Shown here: in pieces, positions 1 through 10,393 of the stretch
Position numbering within the stretch: the first letter of the stretch is position 1
How the letters are laid out: the number at the start of each line of letters is the position of its first letter
NCBI GenBank assembly: GCA_001579985.1
Contig: LRSR01003071.1
Location: forward strand, 1-30,908
Direction of reading: 5' to 3'
Source of the DNA: Hypsibius dujardini
Taxonomy: Eukaryota; Tardigrada; Eutardigrada; Parachela; Hypsibiidae
DNA: 30,908 nt
Program-made: the position numbers and the translations under genes
Notes under the pieces: model-generated
What the model was told of the DNA's origin: nothing
The model's database searches: none
The model's input: only the letters and a program-made list of their open reading frames with translations

Positions 1-180
1 CTGGGTTGACTTACTTACAATCAAGGTCATGCAGGAACAGCTCGGATATATGAGTACACTGTACCAAATTAAATTAGGAAATGATGATTCTAAATGTTGT
101 AACTTGTGTGTATCAATTAAAAGAAAATATATACACACACACCTGTTGCCGGCATTGGCAATAAGGTTCAACCAACTACC

Positions 181-697
181 ATGATAGTTACCGTCTTTCC
201 CACTAAGATCATCTCCTGGCCAGCAGCCTTATTATTTTGCGACAATGGACAGAAGAGAACATTCAACCACAAGTTATCCCAAATGAAATTGTACAAATGG
301 TATGTACATCATTCTGGCGTGAGACAAAGAAACTATTTCGTACAGCTAGCTTCCCATTGTGCTGACAATTAATACTATCATCAGTTGGTCTTTACTTTGG
401 TCTATCCATCCGACGACCTTGGGGTTGACGTGGAGGCGCCGGCCCACCCAAAACCAATTGATGGAATATGCCAGCAAGTGAGTTTACAACTCTTTTCTTA
501 CTGCATCTATGCTTCAACACTTTACAACAATGACTCACTCGAATATATTTTACCTTTTTTTCTTCTTTTCTTCACTCATTTTCGTCCCAAAATTTCACAA
601 GATAAATCAATAGATAAATTAAAAATATAGCAACTGGAAACCCGTTTCGGTGTCAAAAAAACATTTCAAAAAAATGTTGACGCGCGAAATGGTCTAG
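181..697 (+). CDS. possible short three-exon gene or 3' end of a gene running in from the left; frame uncertain
   Basis: Splice-like signals define exons up to 299 (donor GTATGT), 385-477 (acceptor after ATCATCAG, donor GTGAGT) and from 631 (acceptor after AAATATAG). Two phase-consistent readings exist. Reading 1 starts at ATG 181 and joins 181..299, 385..477 and 631..697, giving 92 aa and ending ...LTREMV before TAG 695-697, just short of the convergent gene's stop at 724. Reading 2 begins in an exon after TTTCCCACTAAG at 213 and contains YPSDDLGVDVEAPAHP; it stays open into the antisense of the next gene. I recognise no family in either reading. The donors and GC-rich middle exon argue for real coding sequence, but I cannot choose the frame. 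Confidence 0.3.
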
Positions 698-723
698 AGC
701 TGAAATGTGAAGATAGAAGTAAA

Positions 724-3700
724 CTATTGTCTAGCGTAGTTGTAGGACATGGGCCAACCGGGAATGGGAGCCGGAGGCTGAGGAGGACCGCCAGGATTAT
801 AGTGCCCAGGCTGTGGGTTATTATAAGAAGGCGGTGGATTATACGACTGTTGTTGCTGTTGCTGTTGCTGCTGAGGTTCAGCCACCGGTGGGGCAGGAGC
901 AGGAGGAGGAGGGTACGCAGAGTATGAAGGTGGAGGGGGTGGGGCTTGTGGTTGCTGGGGAGGTCCGTAATAGGCTGGAGCCTGAGCAGCTGGACGGTAC
1001 TGTTGTTGAGCGGTCCGGTTAAGAGGGACTTGAGGGTAAGGACGGAGGAGTTCGCCGTAAGACACGTTGCCGTAATCGACGTCGGGGAAGACGGCCGAGA
1101 TTCGGGGACGACCACCGGTGCCGGGGGCACCAGGCTGGTTGTAAGGACGATAACGATTGTAGTTGCGAAAAGCGTTTGATTGGGAAGTGCGGTTGTTGTA
1201 GCCGTTGTTTCCGCGACCTGCCACAGGGTAGTTGTTGGAGATGTTTCCATAGGGCCGGTTGTCGTAGTCCCTGTCGTTCCTGCAACAAGAACAATTAATT
1301 AATTAAACTTGCCGTCTTTTTTATCACATCATCCGCTGTCACGAAGAGCCTACAAATATTCTCTTAAGCTCGTCCAGTATTGTTTTTCATTTACACATGC
1401 AAGCAAATAAAGTAAATAGCAAATGTAAATTGCAAATGCATTACGTTGAAATCGTACGTATCACATTCTATCTTAGAGCTTTTAACGTTTAATGTTTACG
1501 ATAATCCCATTCGTACAAGATTAACCAGTTGACTCATTAAATTGGACTTATATGTAAATTTATTGTTTAAAGACATTGATGGTAGTAACAATTGTAACTT
1601 ATATAAACGATATTAGATATAAAATTAGTCGCATTAGGAAACTTACGAGTTGGACAGGGTGTAGTTGTTGGGACCTCCGCGGTACCTGTCGAAGGAAACA
1701 CAAGCGAAACAATTAGATTATAAGCAGGTCACTCACTGAGTTGTTGTACGGTACGAACTGATTGGCTCCTGTTCGGTAATCGCGATCGCCACCGTATGGA
1801 CCGTTGTCCCGGTCCCTGTAGTTGTCGGATGGACGAGGGTTGTATCGATCCACGTACGGTTGTCGACGGTCCTTGTTGCATTGCAGGTGATAAATGGTGT
1901 TGTCTGCAAATGTAATATCCTCTGTGTACATAATAAGACTTGCTACTAGTAGTAGTACCTGTTTGGAAACTGTGAAGGGTATAGCTGATGATGAGATCGT
2001 TGGCAGAGCAGTACCCGAAGGAAGACTTCTCCGCAAAATGCGGCAGTCCGGAGTCGAAGAACTGGAAGACCCGCATGTTGCTTCTGTCGTCGCGCTCGAT
2101 CGTGTAGAGCTCCGTCGAACCCAGCGGACTGATGGTCTGGAAGACCATACAGCAACGCTCCGTCGGCAAGTGAAGAATTTCTGTCACCTGTTGTTCGCAC
2201 AAATACATAAACTTCATGTGGCACAACCTTCAGCATTCTTAACAGCTCCTTATCTTTGTCAGAACTTGATCACTAAGATACAAAACTATCTCAACCTAAG
2301 TCAAAAGCTTTTTTATCCAGAATTAGATTGGGGTATTGACTTGGAGAAACTGTTCTTCTCAAACAATGTACATATTTATAAGATGAAATATATCTTGTCA
2401 TATAAATAAATGTAGAGAGAAACTTGCGTGCCCATGAGAAGAAGAAACTTACGGATTCGGGACCAGCCATAAGCTCCTGGAAGGTGTTGAGCTGATGGTG
2501 CGAAAAGTCGAAGATGCCGGAATTGCTGTCGAACTCAATGACCAAGGACCGATGGTTGGCGTGAGGACAGGCACAGAAGCACTTTTGCCGAGTGTTATCT
2601 GGGCACACCAGCTCCTCATGAGGGCATCCGACTCGTCCCTCTTCGAAGGCATCATTGGCAATGGCGATTGCGAGATGAGTCGAGGAATGGTAGACTTTAT
2701 CGTGAGAGGTCAGGAACTGGATATCCTCCGCACCTGAAAACCATGAATAATGACTACAGAAGGCCTTGCCAATTGTTATCCGGATTTTATTGTTTTAACA
2801 AATATTTTATTGAACTTGAGAAAGTGAAATCCTCTAGGGTTAATAAAAAAAGGTCTTACCGCAAATGGCATGATCGATGGTGAAAGGTTCCGATGCACAG
2901 AGGGTGTTGCTCTGTCCTTTGTAGTGAGCTCCACCGATCATGGACTGATCCCGTTTCGGACGAATCGAATGGCAGCGTCCATTCTTTAGCACGATCTCAA
3001 AGAGGTGGATGAGACTGCGTCGGCTGCCGGGTCGTCGCTCGATGTAAGCCGCGACAAACTCGTTCTTTCGGACATGCCACAAGGCGACATCGGTGGTGTG
3101 TTGAAGGTCCACATAGCCACAGAGGAGTAGTTGGCCTGCACGAGCAATGTAGATGGGAGCGATAGTCTCGTGGTACTCGGCTTCCGGTCGGAGGTCGTTG
3201 TTGGAGAAGGCGACTAGCGCTCCGTGTTTACCAGCCGAAACTGTCTGTTAACATCTTTATTATCAAGGCAAACTTGACTCCAAACTTAATTTAAAGACAA
3301 ATCAATCTCAAAGATACCCGTTAGAAGTTAAGGAAGGAGTTTTATATATTTGAATTTAATTGATTGAAAGAGGGTTAAGCTAAGGTAAAGAAATATAAGA
3401 AGCAAGCTTTGCTTACCGCTACGTCCGTTAGATGTTTGTGTTCGATTATCTGAAGGCATGGCTGCAGACGGAACTGATTCTGGTCGTAGTCGACGCGGAA
3501 TGCCGTCGAGAAGGCACCATGGCTCAGGCAGATCACTATCGGAATGGGTACTTGTTTGTTCACCAAGTCCTCCACCACCTTTAAAAGAAATGGCAAGGGT
3601 CAATGCACTCCACTGTCGACCGACTCTGGTTCAATCACTACCTGAAGATGGAAGCACGAGTTAGCGGAGGCCGTGTACAATGGGTCCTTGCCTCGGGCAT

Positions 3701-5261
3701 CCGGACCGTCACAGTTGAGGTTGTAGCTGATGATGGCTTTGCCGGGAGCCTCCGTTGCGTACAGGATAAAATCCCCACTGAATAATCACACAACAAACAT
3801 TTTCAGTAACAACATAACTGCCGGTAATAAAATGAAAAATTAAAGTATGCTTTCTAAATGAAAGTTTAGGAAATTCTCAAAAGATAAATAAAGATATGCT
3901 TAAATTTGCATGTGATAATGTCAAAATTAGTCGCAATTAATTCAAGTTATTTATTTATATTTTCTTAGTTAAAATGAGTTGCTTGTATGTGATACTAGAA
4001 GTAATTTAAAAATAATTTGAACTGAAATAAGAAGAACCAAGTTTGGTATCTGTAAAGTGTAAGAATAACTAACATGGGAACGGAAAGAACAGCACTGGCT
4101 GCAGTCAAGGGGAAATCCGTCTGCTGTGATTGTGTCTCCCGCGTCTCGATGGGGCAGCTGTCGCCCTCCTCATCCCGGTAGCTGTATCGCTCTGGCGGAG
4201 GAGGATAAGGCCGCCGACTGGGACGCTCTTGATAGGAGTCTTCCGCTTGGCTGACCGTCGGTCGCTCCAGGTACCCAGTCGACCGTCCGCCGCTGTAGGT
4301 GCCGTTTACCCGCCTAGCTCGGTCCCTCTCCCGCTTCACCAGCAACTGGATCAACCGACTGTCTTCCTCTTCTTCTTCTTCGTCTTCCGGCGATAGGGGT
4401 TCCGCTTGCTGACGACCGTATTCTTCATCCGCGTCTTCGTACGGTCGACTTTCGTTGCGACGTTGGGAGTAAGGTCGGCGTCCGTAACGGCTCTCACTTG
4501 GCTCGTCGGGAATTTGATTCCACGAATCATCCTCGGTACCGTAACTACTGTCTAAATACGTCAACGAACCAAGTTATATAATTAGACAGGCAGAGCTGCG
4601 AATAGACAGAGCCAGTGAGGTACACAGCCATAGAAGCAGGCAAAAAGCCAGGCTGACAGACAGACAGGCAGACAAGCAAACAGACAGGAAAACAGACAGA
4701 CATACGAACAGGCAGACAGGCAGACAGGCAGATTATGGACATACAGACGGATAGAGGGACAAGTTTGGTGAGAAGTATTCAGTCAAACTGATGAAATGAG
4801 AAATTAACAGACCGTTGCGTCTTCCTGGGTATCGGTCTCGTTTGGAGATGCGGTCGCGATCTCTGTCAGCTGGGTAGTTGCCTCCAGTGCCATTTCTTCG
4901 GACCGGCCAGTCATCCTCCTCCTTCAAATTTCCCAAAACGGGCCGGTTTCGTCTGAGGTACTCTGCGTTGGGGTCATAGCGACGAGGCGGGCGTTGAAAG
5001 TATTCCGTCGGCCTTCGGTCTCCGTAGATGGGCGGAAGCACCGTCGTTGAAGGTCGTGGACGTCCTGGAAGTGCATCTGGGCTACTACATACATGCAAGG
5101 CCAAACAAGGTGTCAACTGAATTATTTGATACGGTAATTATGAGAGAAGGTATGAGTACGTACTTGGCTGCCAGCACACTCAATTGCACATCTATCCAAA
5201 GAAAGACAAAGTGAAAGAAGGTATTTAATCTTCCATGGACAATTGACGGACTGACCTTCAT
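724..5261 (-). CDS. paralog A: large secreted/extracellular protein, unrecognised family, 928 aa
   Basis: Eleven exons, complement(join(724..1279, 1647..1685, 1750..1903, 1959..2187, 2453..2733, 2860..3244, 3417..3578, 3642..3777, 4074..4551, 4813..5081, 5164..5261)), total 2787 nt with all phases consistent. The start at 5261 gives a hydrophobic N-terminus (residues 14-32, FFHFVFLWIDVQLSVLAA) that could be a signal peptide. Residues 33-280 are charged and low complexity (Arg, Tyr, Pro, Asp; an acidic run EEEEEE). Residues 283-690 form a cysteine-containing core with APIYIARAGQLLLCGYVDL at 410-428. Residues 690-928 are a Tyr/Asn/Arg/Pro tail with a Gln run. The core is homologous to the gene at 26697-29870. 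No catalytic motif is visible; an extracellular structural or matrix role is inference. Weak points: the exon 9 donor (GTACAA at 1749; a better GTGAGT at 1736 breaks the frame), the exon 2 donor (GTCTGT) and the exact N-terminus. Confidence 0.75.
4653..4733. repeat. degenerate GACA/GGCA microsatellite
   Basis: Imperfect CAGACAGG-type tetranucleotide repeats lie within intron 2 of paralog A (4552-4812). No coding signal. Confidence 0.8.
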
Positions 5262-6799
5262 TGTATACAAAACCGACCCCAGATGGACGTGTGGTTGCGC
5301 ATCGGACAGCTCCTGAGAATTATTAGACAATCTATGAGAATATATCGATTGGTCTTGCTTCACTTCATCGGCCACAATACTTAACCATATATGTCCTCCA
5401 CAAATAAAGAAAGACCGATGAACAACACTAGAACCAAGAAAAAATGAATGCCTAGCCTCATTCCTCGGTTCCTCAGGTGAAATAAATGAAAAAGAAGCTC
5501 ATTAAGAAGAGAAGTTATAGGTTGAAAGACTTTCCAAGGTCAAGTGAAAGAAAGAGAATTATAAGCAGCGCGAATTGAGCAGTATCCAACCAGCATCGGA
5601 GATGTGGCAAAATGAATGGGTGATGAGGTTAAAATGAAAGAGTCCAATAACCTCGATGGCGTAACTCGTTGCAATCTTTATCAGGCAAATTAAGCGTTCA
5701 ACTCCAAATGAAGGAGTCAATTTTGTTTAATGCGAAGGGGCTAATTGAGATGAGTGTCCAAGGCGCGTAGCTTCCTCGCTGCCAACGCCGGGGCGGGCCG
5801 TCGTGCAGTACAACGACCTAACTGGAACGACGGCGGAACAATAAGTAGCGTGGCCCACAAGTCCGTGTCCGCGAACCCCTACAAAACACCCAAGCGTAAA
5901 CTTGGACGATTTTAACACGCTGATATGAGCCTGAAAAAAAGGGTCAATTCTATATGGGTTCGTGACGAGTGAAACCAGTGGAAATGTCCTGCACTTTGAC
6001 AATCTTCTTGCCCTTCAGTAAGAAGAGTAAACCGAGCACCATATAAAAAGGGTCATGGCAGGAACAACAACGAAACTTTCCCTATTTCTCCTATTATTTA
6101 TCCATGTCAATAGTAATGAAAACATTTTAAAAGCACATTACTTAATTATTTGAGTCGAGTGAGATATATATTCCTTTGCTAGTAATTAATATACCGCCGT
6201 ACATACTGTAACAGTAACAATTGTCAATTAGGGAAGGAGGGTTCTTCTCCGTCAACAACCTCAAGTGCCCTGTATAGTACTATATATATTCTGCATGTTA
6301 ATGACCCAGGCATATTTAGTCCTTTTTTTGTCATGTACAGCGCCCAGTTCCTTCTTCTTCGTTGACGGCGCTAATTAAATTTCTCACGATATTTGCTGGC
6401 TTCATCCAGTAAAACACACGCGACAAGTCAAAGCGCCATTTTTGCAGTCCTCCCCTTGCAGTGCCTGCGTGAAGAAGAGAGATTTATTCGCTAATACTTA
6501 CCGTACGACCGTACAATAGTTAACCATGGTGAGTGTGAACCCAATCAGAGTTACTCTATTGGAGCAGGAAGGAAAAATGTAGGGGCCCTGTCACAGAAAC
6601 CTTTCCGTGGGGTGAATTAATTACCGATATAATACCTATAATGTGAGACTTGTACTGTACACGAGTTTCCTTGGCGACAAATGTCATCATTCCATAAAGA
6701 AAGCAGCACACAGAGTAAAGAACAGTCTCTGGTTCTTTGTAAATTCCTGTAGTAATTTCTGTATTAGCTGGTTGTCTCTAGTGAGGAAAGGAATTGTTG
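5262..6799. other. divergent intergenic region between paralog A (-) and the coiled-coil gene (+)
   Basis: About 1.5 kb with no supported gene. It must hold the promoters of both flanking genes. A well-placed ATG at 6526-6528 (context TTAACCATGG) is followed immediately by a GTGAGT donor. Joined to 6791 after GAAAG, it would give an alternative start M-ELLMMRL for the right-hand gene. No clear TATA box was identified for either gene. Open frames around 5727-6002 look like chance. Confidence 0.5.
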
Positions 6800-8326
6800 A
6801 TGATGCGTCTCGATTACCGTCTCACCTACGACACCCTCCGTCAGTTTTGGGAACGCCAGTTAGCCGCGGACCCCAACCGACCGTCCTCCAACGCCGACCG
6901 TCAAGAGGACATTCGTCGAGTCGCGGAAACCTTCACCGATGTGGCTCGTCAAAGCGGTCTCAACCTGCCGGCTGATGATTTCGCTCGTCCGTCTCGAGCG
7001 ACATTGCCGCCGCAGATGGCGGACCTGATGGAGGAGATTGACGAGCTCAAGTATCAATTCGGCCGACTGGAGAGGGCTTATCATGAGGAGAAGCGTCTGA
7101 GGCAGGAGAGTGGGCGACAGTGCGCCCAATACTATGACATGGCGCGTGAGTCCAATGCGGAAGCTCTCCGTCAGCTGGCCGCCACAAAGCGACTCAATAA
7201 ACTCGTCTACTTGATGTCTTACTATCTCCCGCCTGACCATCAAGCTCAGCGACATGTCAGGAAGATTGTTCATGGGATGAGTTTCGACGGACCCTACTCT
7301 ACCGATTTCCAACCTCAGGTATGGCGGCCTGGAAAAAGTCAATCTTGATTAATCGCGTTTCATGTTGGAGTCATCAAAAACTCGGGCAACTTTGCATGTG
7401 CCTAGCCGCAATTTTTCAAAACATACTTCTGCTGTTGTTAAATAGTTATTGGCGATTAACAGAGCCGCAAATTAACGCAATCAAGTGAAAGGTATATAGT
7501 ATTTAATAATTTTACGGGACTAAGTCTGAAGAATTTAAAAGCCAGGCCCACAAGAAAGACAACGCATCCCTCGGCGCTTCTCTTGCGTCCTGGCACTTAA
7601 CAGCACAATCGTCATGTTAAACTATCAAATACCAAATCAAATGACAGTAATTCATTACTAAATCATTAATTTTAAAATTAAAAATGCTAAATCATTAGTT
7701 TAATCAATACACAATCATGTTGAAGAAAAGATACGTAACGCGTCCAGCTATCTTTGCACTTAATCATTAGTTGCTGTGAAAACTGGCGCTCTTTCTATTA
7801 CATTAACAATCGTTCGCAGGACCATCAAGTGAAGGCCTTGGAATATCGACGTTCCAACCGAGATCTTGATCAAGACCTGAATCATCCTCTCGGCAAGAGC
7901 CTTGCAGGCAGAGGGAGTTGTCGTGCAATCATCCCTTGGAGAGACCATCACCTGGCAGATAATAACTGGGCTCCTCATCCATTCTCCTCGGAGAGTCCGC
8001 TCTACAACCGCGAGGACTGCCAGTTGCCGACCAACGGGCACAACTTTGAGGACGATGAACCCCCGTTGGTCTACGGGCCTCATCGTCTTCAAAGCCTTCA
8101 TCTTAATCCAGGAGGGGTTAATAAGATGGATGACTGTCGAACTGGTCCTCCTCCGTTGGAGAAGCAGCGAGGAAATGGCAAGCAGAGAACCTGTTTCGGC
8201 ATTAACTTCACCGACAACATAGGACGGATGGAGGTTGTCAGAAATAGTTTCAAGTATTTAGAGCAGCATCTCGGAAATTTAGCCAATTTGTTTGACGATT
8301 TCTCCGATGGATTGATCGGTAAATAA
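6800..8326 (+). CDS. coiled-coil protein of unknown function, 341 aa
   Basis: Two exons, join(6800..7318, 7820..8326). The donor is CCTCAG|GTATGG and the acceptor CGTTCGCAG, both phase 0, so FQPQ joins DHQVK. There is no signal peptide or transmembrane segment, so it is probably intracellular. Residues 73-110 (from MADLMEEIDELKYQF) are charged and heptad-like, predicted coiled coil; the C-terminal exon is polar with DDFSDGLIGK at the end. Both exons have coding-like composition and length, which supports a real gene. I recognise no family. The start is uncertain: ATG 6800 and 6803 are the first in-frame ATGs after a TGA, but a spliced upstream ATG at 6526 is possible. It converges with the glycosylase gene, stop to stop, with 62 bases between. 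Confidence 0.6.
7319..7819 (+). other. intron of the coiled-coil gene
   Basis: 501-base AT-rich intron bounded by GTATGG and TTCGCAG. Nothing else was seen inside. Confidence 0.6.
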
Positions 8327-8388
8327 TGACATCGGCTTTAATACAACTGTTGGATAGAATGTTTTTACAAGGTGCTCGCCAATTTTGT

Positions 8389-8877
8389 TCACTTTGCAAA
8401 GACTACCTTTTCAACTTGCAAAGCAGTGACTTTACCCAACAAAAAGTCTCTCAAGTGAGCAATTCCTTGGTAGAATTTTAATTTGTCTTGTAAGCGGGGC
8501 CATTTAGTGCCACGGGGACTGGAAGACGGCATAACGTACAGTTGGACATCCGGCGCGCCGGACAGCGGTTCAGGCTGCTTTCCCAAGGAGAACTCTTTCC
8601 CACCGGTAAAGGCTTCATAAATGCCCAAACCGTTGAAGACGACTATCCGGGGCCGGTATTGGAGAATCTTCCGACGGAGCTCGACGGCACCTTCTTTCAG
8701 TTCCGTTTTGGAGAGATCGGAGCTGGACTGGGAAGGACGGCTAACAATGTTGGTCAGGCCGATGTTGAAGTCCAGGATGCGGATGTCGTCGTGGAATGTC
8801 AGGGCTTCCGGGACTAAGCCGGAAAGGTGGAGGCATTTCCCTGGACAGAGAAGAGTAGTTCTGCCTGACTCACTCAC

Positions 8878-8919
<42 letters not shown>

Positions 8920-9582
8920 CCTATCTATCTATCACCTGCTAAGATGTCTGGCTGATATGATTGGGTTTGTCATATGTCAGTTCAAAAGTCCAAACGTCCT
9001 GATCTATTGAACTATCTGACCAACCCACAAATCAATCAATAAACTTAACCATGATGTCATAAAAGCGGAGCAAATTGATGAGCGAATCAACCGATCAAGC
9101 AATTACATGGACGTACAGAAATGATTTCCTGGACCGGCATAATGATGCTTGTTGGATGCGGAGTTAAAGCCTGGATTGAAGCCGACCTAGAAGGTAAACG
9201 ACAATGAGGATAAGGAAATTAGATTATGTTGCTTTTACGGGCGGTGTGGAGTGATACAAAGAGAATATCGAGGCCGTGTTTGAAATAATCCGGTAAGCGA
9301 ACATCCGAAATGTCATCCATCATCCGTTTGCTTTTCTTTTTCCGATTCACATTATCTGTCGGTCTACCAAGAATAAACAAATACGCTTTTTTTTCATCGT
9401 AATCAGCTCGATGGAGGCTGTTGAATTGAATGATACCTTTGCTTTGTGGATAAATCTGCATTGGGAGTCTTATTCAAAAGCAATGTCTCACTGGTTCCAT
9501 CTTTCGAGGGCGAGAGGTTCCTTTTCCTGCCGGTATTCGGACGGAATGCAAACTTGGACAAGTTTAAAAGGTCTTTTTCCAT
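8389..9582 (-). CDS. TDG: G/T mismatch-specific thymine-DNA glycosylase (TDG/MUG family), 257 aa
   Basis: Four exons, complement(join(8389..8840, 9117..9186, 9258..9363, 9437..9582)), 774 nt, phases consistent. TDG removes thymine or uracil (and in vertebrates oxidised 5-methylcytosine) from mispairs with G in the nucleus. Visible family hallmarks: VGFNPG at 85-90, whose N88 matches the catalytic Asn of the TDG GINPG motif; HHYAGPGNHFWKCL following it; LDFNIGLTN at 130-138; RPRIVVFNG at 170-178; and MPSSS at 211-215, the DNA-intercalation loop, then a DK..FY..LRD helix. The N-terminal 60 residues are basic and probably disordered. The protein is much shorter than human TDG (410 aa) and ends soon after the catalytic domain. 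An acceptor-like TTTTCAG just upstream of the ATG (9591) suggests a 5' UTR intron. Confidence 0.9.
8841..9116 (-). other. TDG intron 3 with microsatellite
   Basis: Intron bounded by GTACGT and GTCCAG on the minus strand. It contains a clean TGTC repeat followed by CTAT units at about 8877-8932. Confidence 0.7.
8877..8932. repeat. (TGTC)n(CTAT)n microsatellite
   Basis: About ten uninterrupted CTGT units followed by three CTAT units, inside TDG intron 3. Confidence 0.9.
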
Positions 9583-9693
9583 ATTGAAGCCTGAAAACAA
9601 AAATGGCTAAAATATAATTGTAGCGGTAAGAAATGAGATGATTGTGTGAAAATAACAAAAAAACTGATATCAGTATCAATTCTATTTCATTGA

Positions 9694-9784
9694 GTTGCGT
9701 TGGCCTAATGGTAAGGCGTCGGCCTCCGATTTGTTAAATTGAGCGAGTCAGCCGGAGATTGAGGGTTCAAATCCCTTGCGTGAC
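9694..9784 (+). tRNA. tRNA-Arg(CCG) with 20-base intron
   Basis: A full cloverleaf can be drawn. The acceptor stem pairs GTTGCGT with GCGTGAC (7 pairs including G-T wobbles). The D arm is GCC-TAATGGTAA-GGC. The anticodon stem pairs TCGGC with GCCGG, with loop bases CTCCGA before and A after the intron; the anticodon CCG is at 9726-9728. The T arm is GAGGG-TTCAAAT-CCCTT. The intron, 9730-9749, sits one base 3' of the anticodon, the usual eukaryotic position (37/38). The A box (TGGCCTAATGG) and B box (GGTTCAAATCC) match pol III promoters, and TTTT at 9787-9790 fits a pol III terminator. Confidence 0.9.
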
Positions 9785-9785
9785 T

Positions 9786-10393
9786 ACTTTTGGGCATTTT
9801 TCCCCATATGTTTTGGGCATTTCTTTTCTTGTCACAATCTGTGGACCTTCTCATCACCGTCCGTCTGGCGTTCGGTTTCTTTCGTAAACGTCGCTCGCCA
9901 GTCGGTTTCACCACTAATTTGGACCTCTCCGTTAAAAATGGGCCCTCCGTCGCAATCTGTCTGTTTATAGGTGGGTCTACAGTACAGTCTGCCTGTCGTG
10001 GAAAACCATCTGTGTTTCGATCTAAATCAAGTTTGTTTGTTCTGCATTCTATGTGAGGCAATGCCATAGTGCTGGTGTACCCTTGTTATAATATTTGTCT
10101 CTATTTCTATGTCTGGCCAAATACAAAGACCCCAACTTAAAAGAGTACTTGGCTCGAGATGGTTTCCTACGACACGAATCGTAATCAATGATTGAACCTA
10201 ATCCCGTTTGAGTAAACGGCGTTATAACAAAACAACACTTGACGAATTATCACGGAATATAGTACAGACAGGAAGGGAAGGGTAAAAGGCCGATATAAAT
10301 TGCCGTTAAGGTTGGCTCATGTTCGATTTGGTTTAGACATTACAGACAACCAAAAGGCTTGGCTCAGCTGAATAGGAATAGCCCTCCCCCGTT
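9786..10393. other. intergenic, tRNA to SAHS-like gene
   Basis: Beyond the tRNA terminator I see only low-information sequence with short chance open frames. It should contain the 3' UTR of the minus-strand SAHS-like gene, but I could not place a convincing poly(A) signal. Confidence 0.4.

Noticed and set aside
666-1294. Other open frames on both strands over the last exon of paralog A
   Set aside because: Only one frame continues the Tyr/Asn/Arg/Pro composition and joins upstream exons in phase. The Leu-rich frames are shadows of the Gln-codon run.
4545-4742. Cys/Leu/Ser/Val repeat open frame on the minus strand
   Set aside because: Translation of the degenerate GACA microsatellite inside an intron.
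8621-9010. Open frame containing CLSVCLSV repeats
   Set aside because: Produced by reading through the TGTC microsatellite and the antisense of TDG.
9776-10067. Overlapping open frames on both strands just after the tRNA
   Set aside because: No splice sites, signal peptide or family similarity; the minus frame runs through the tRNA gene.
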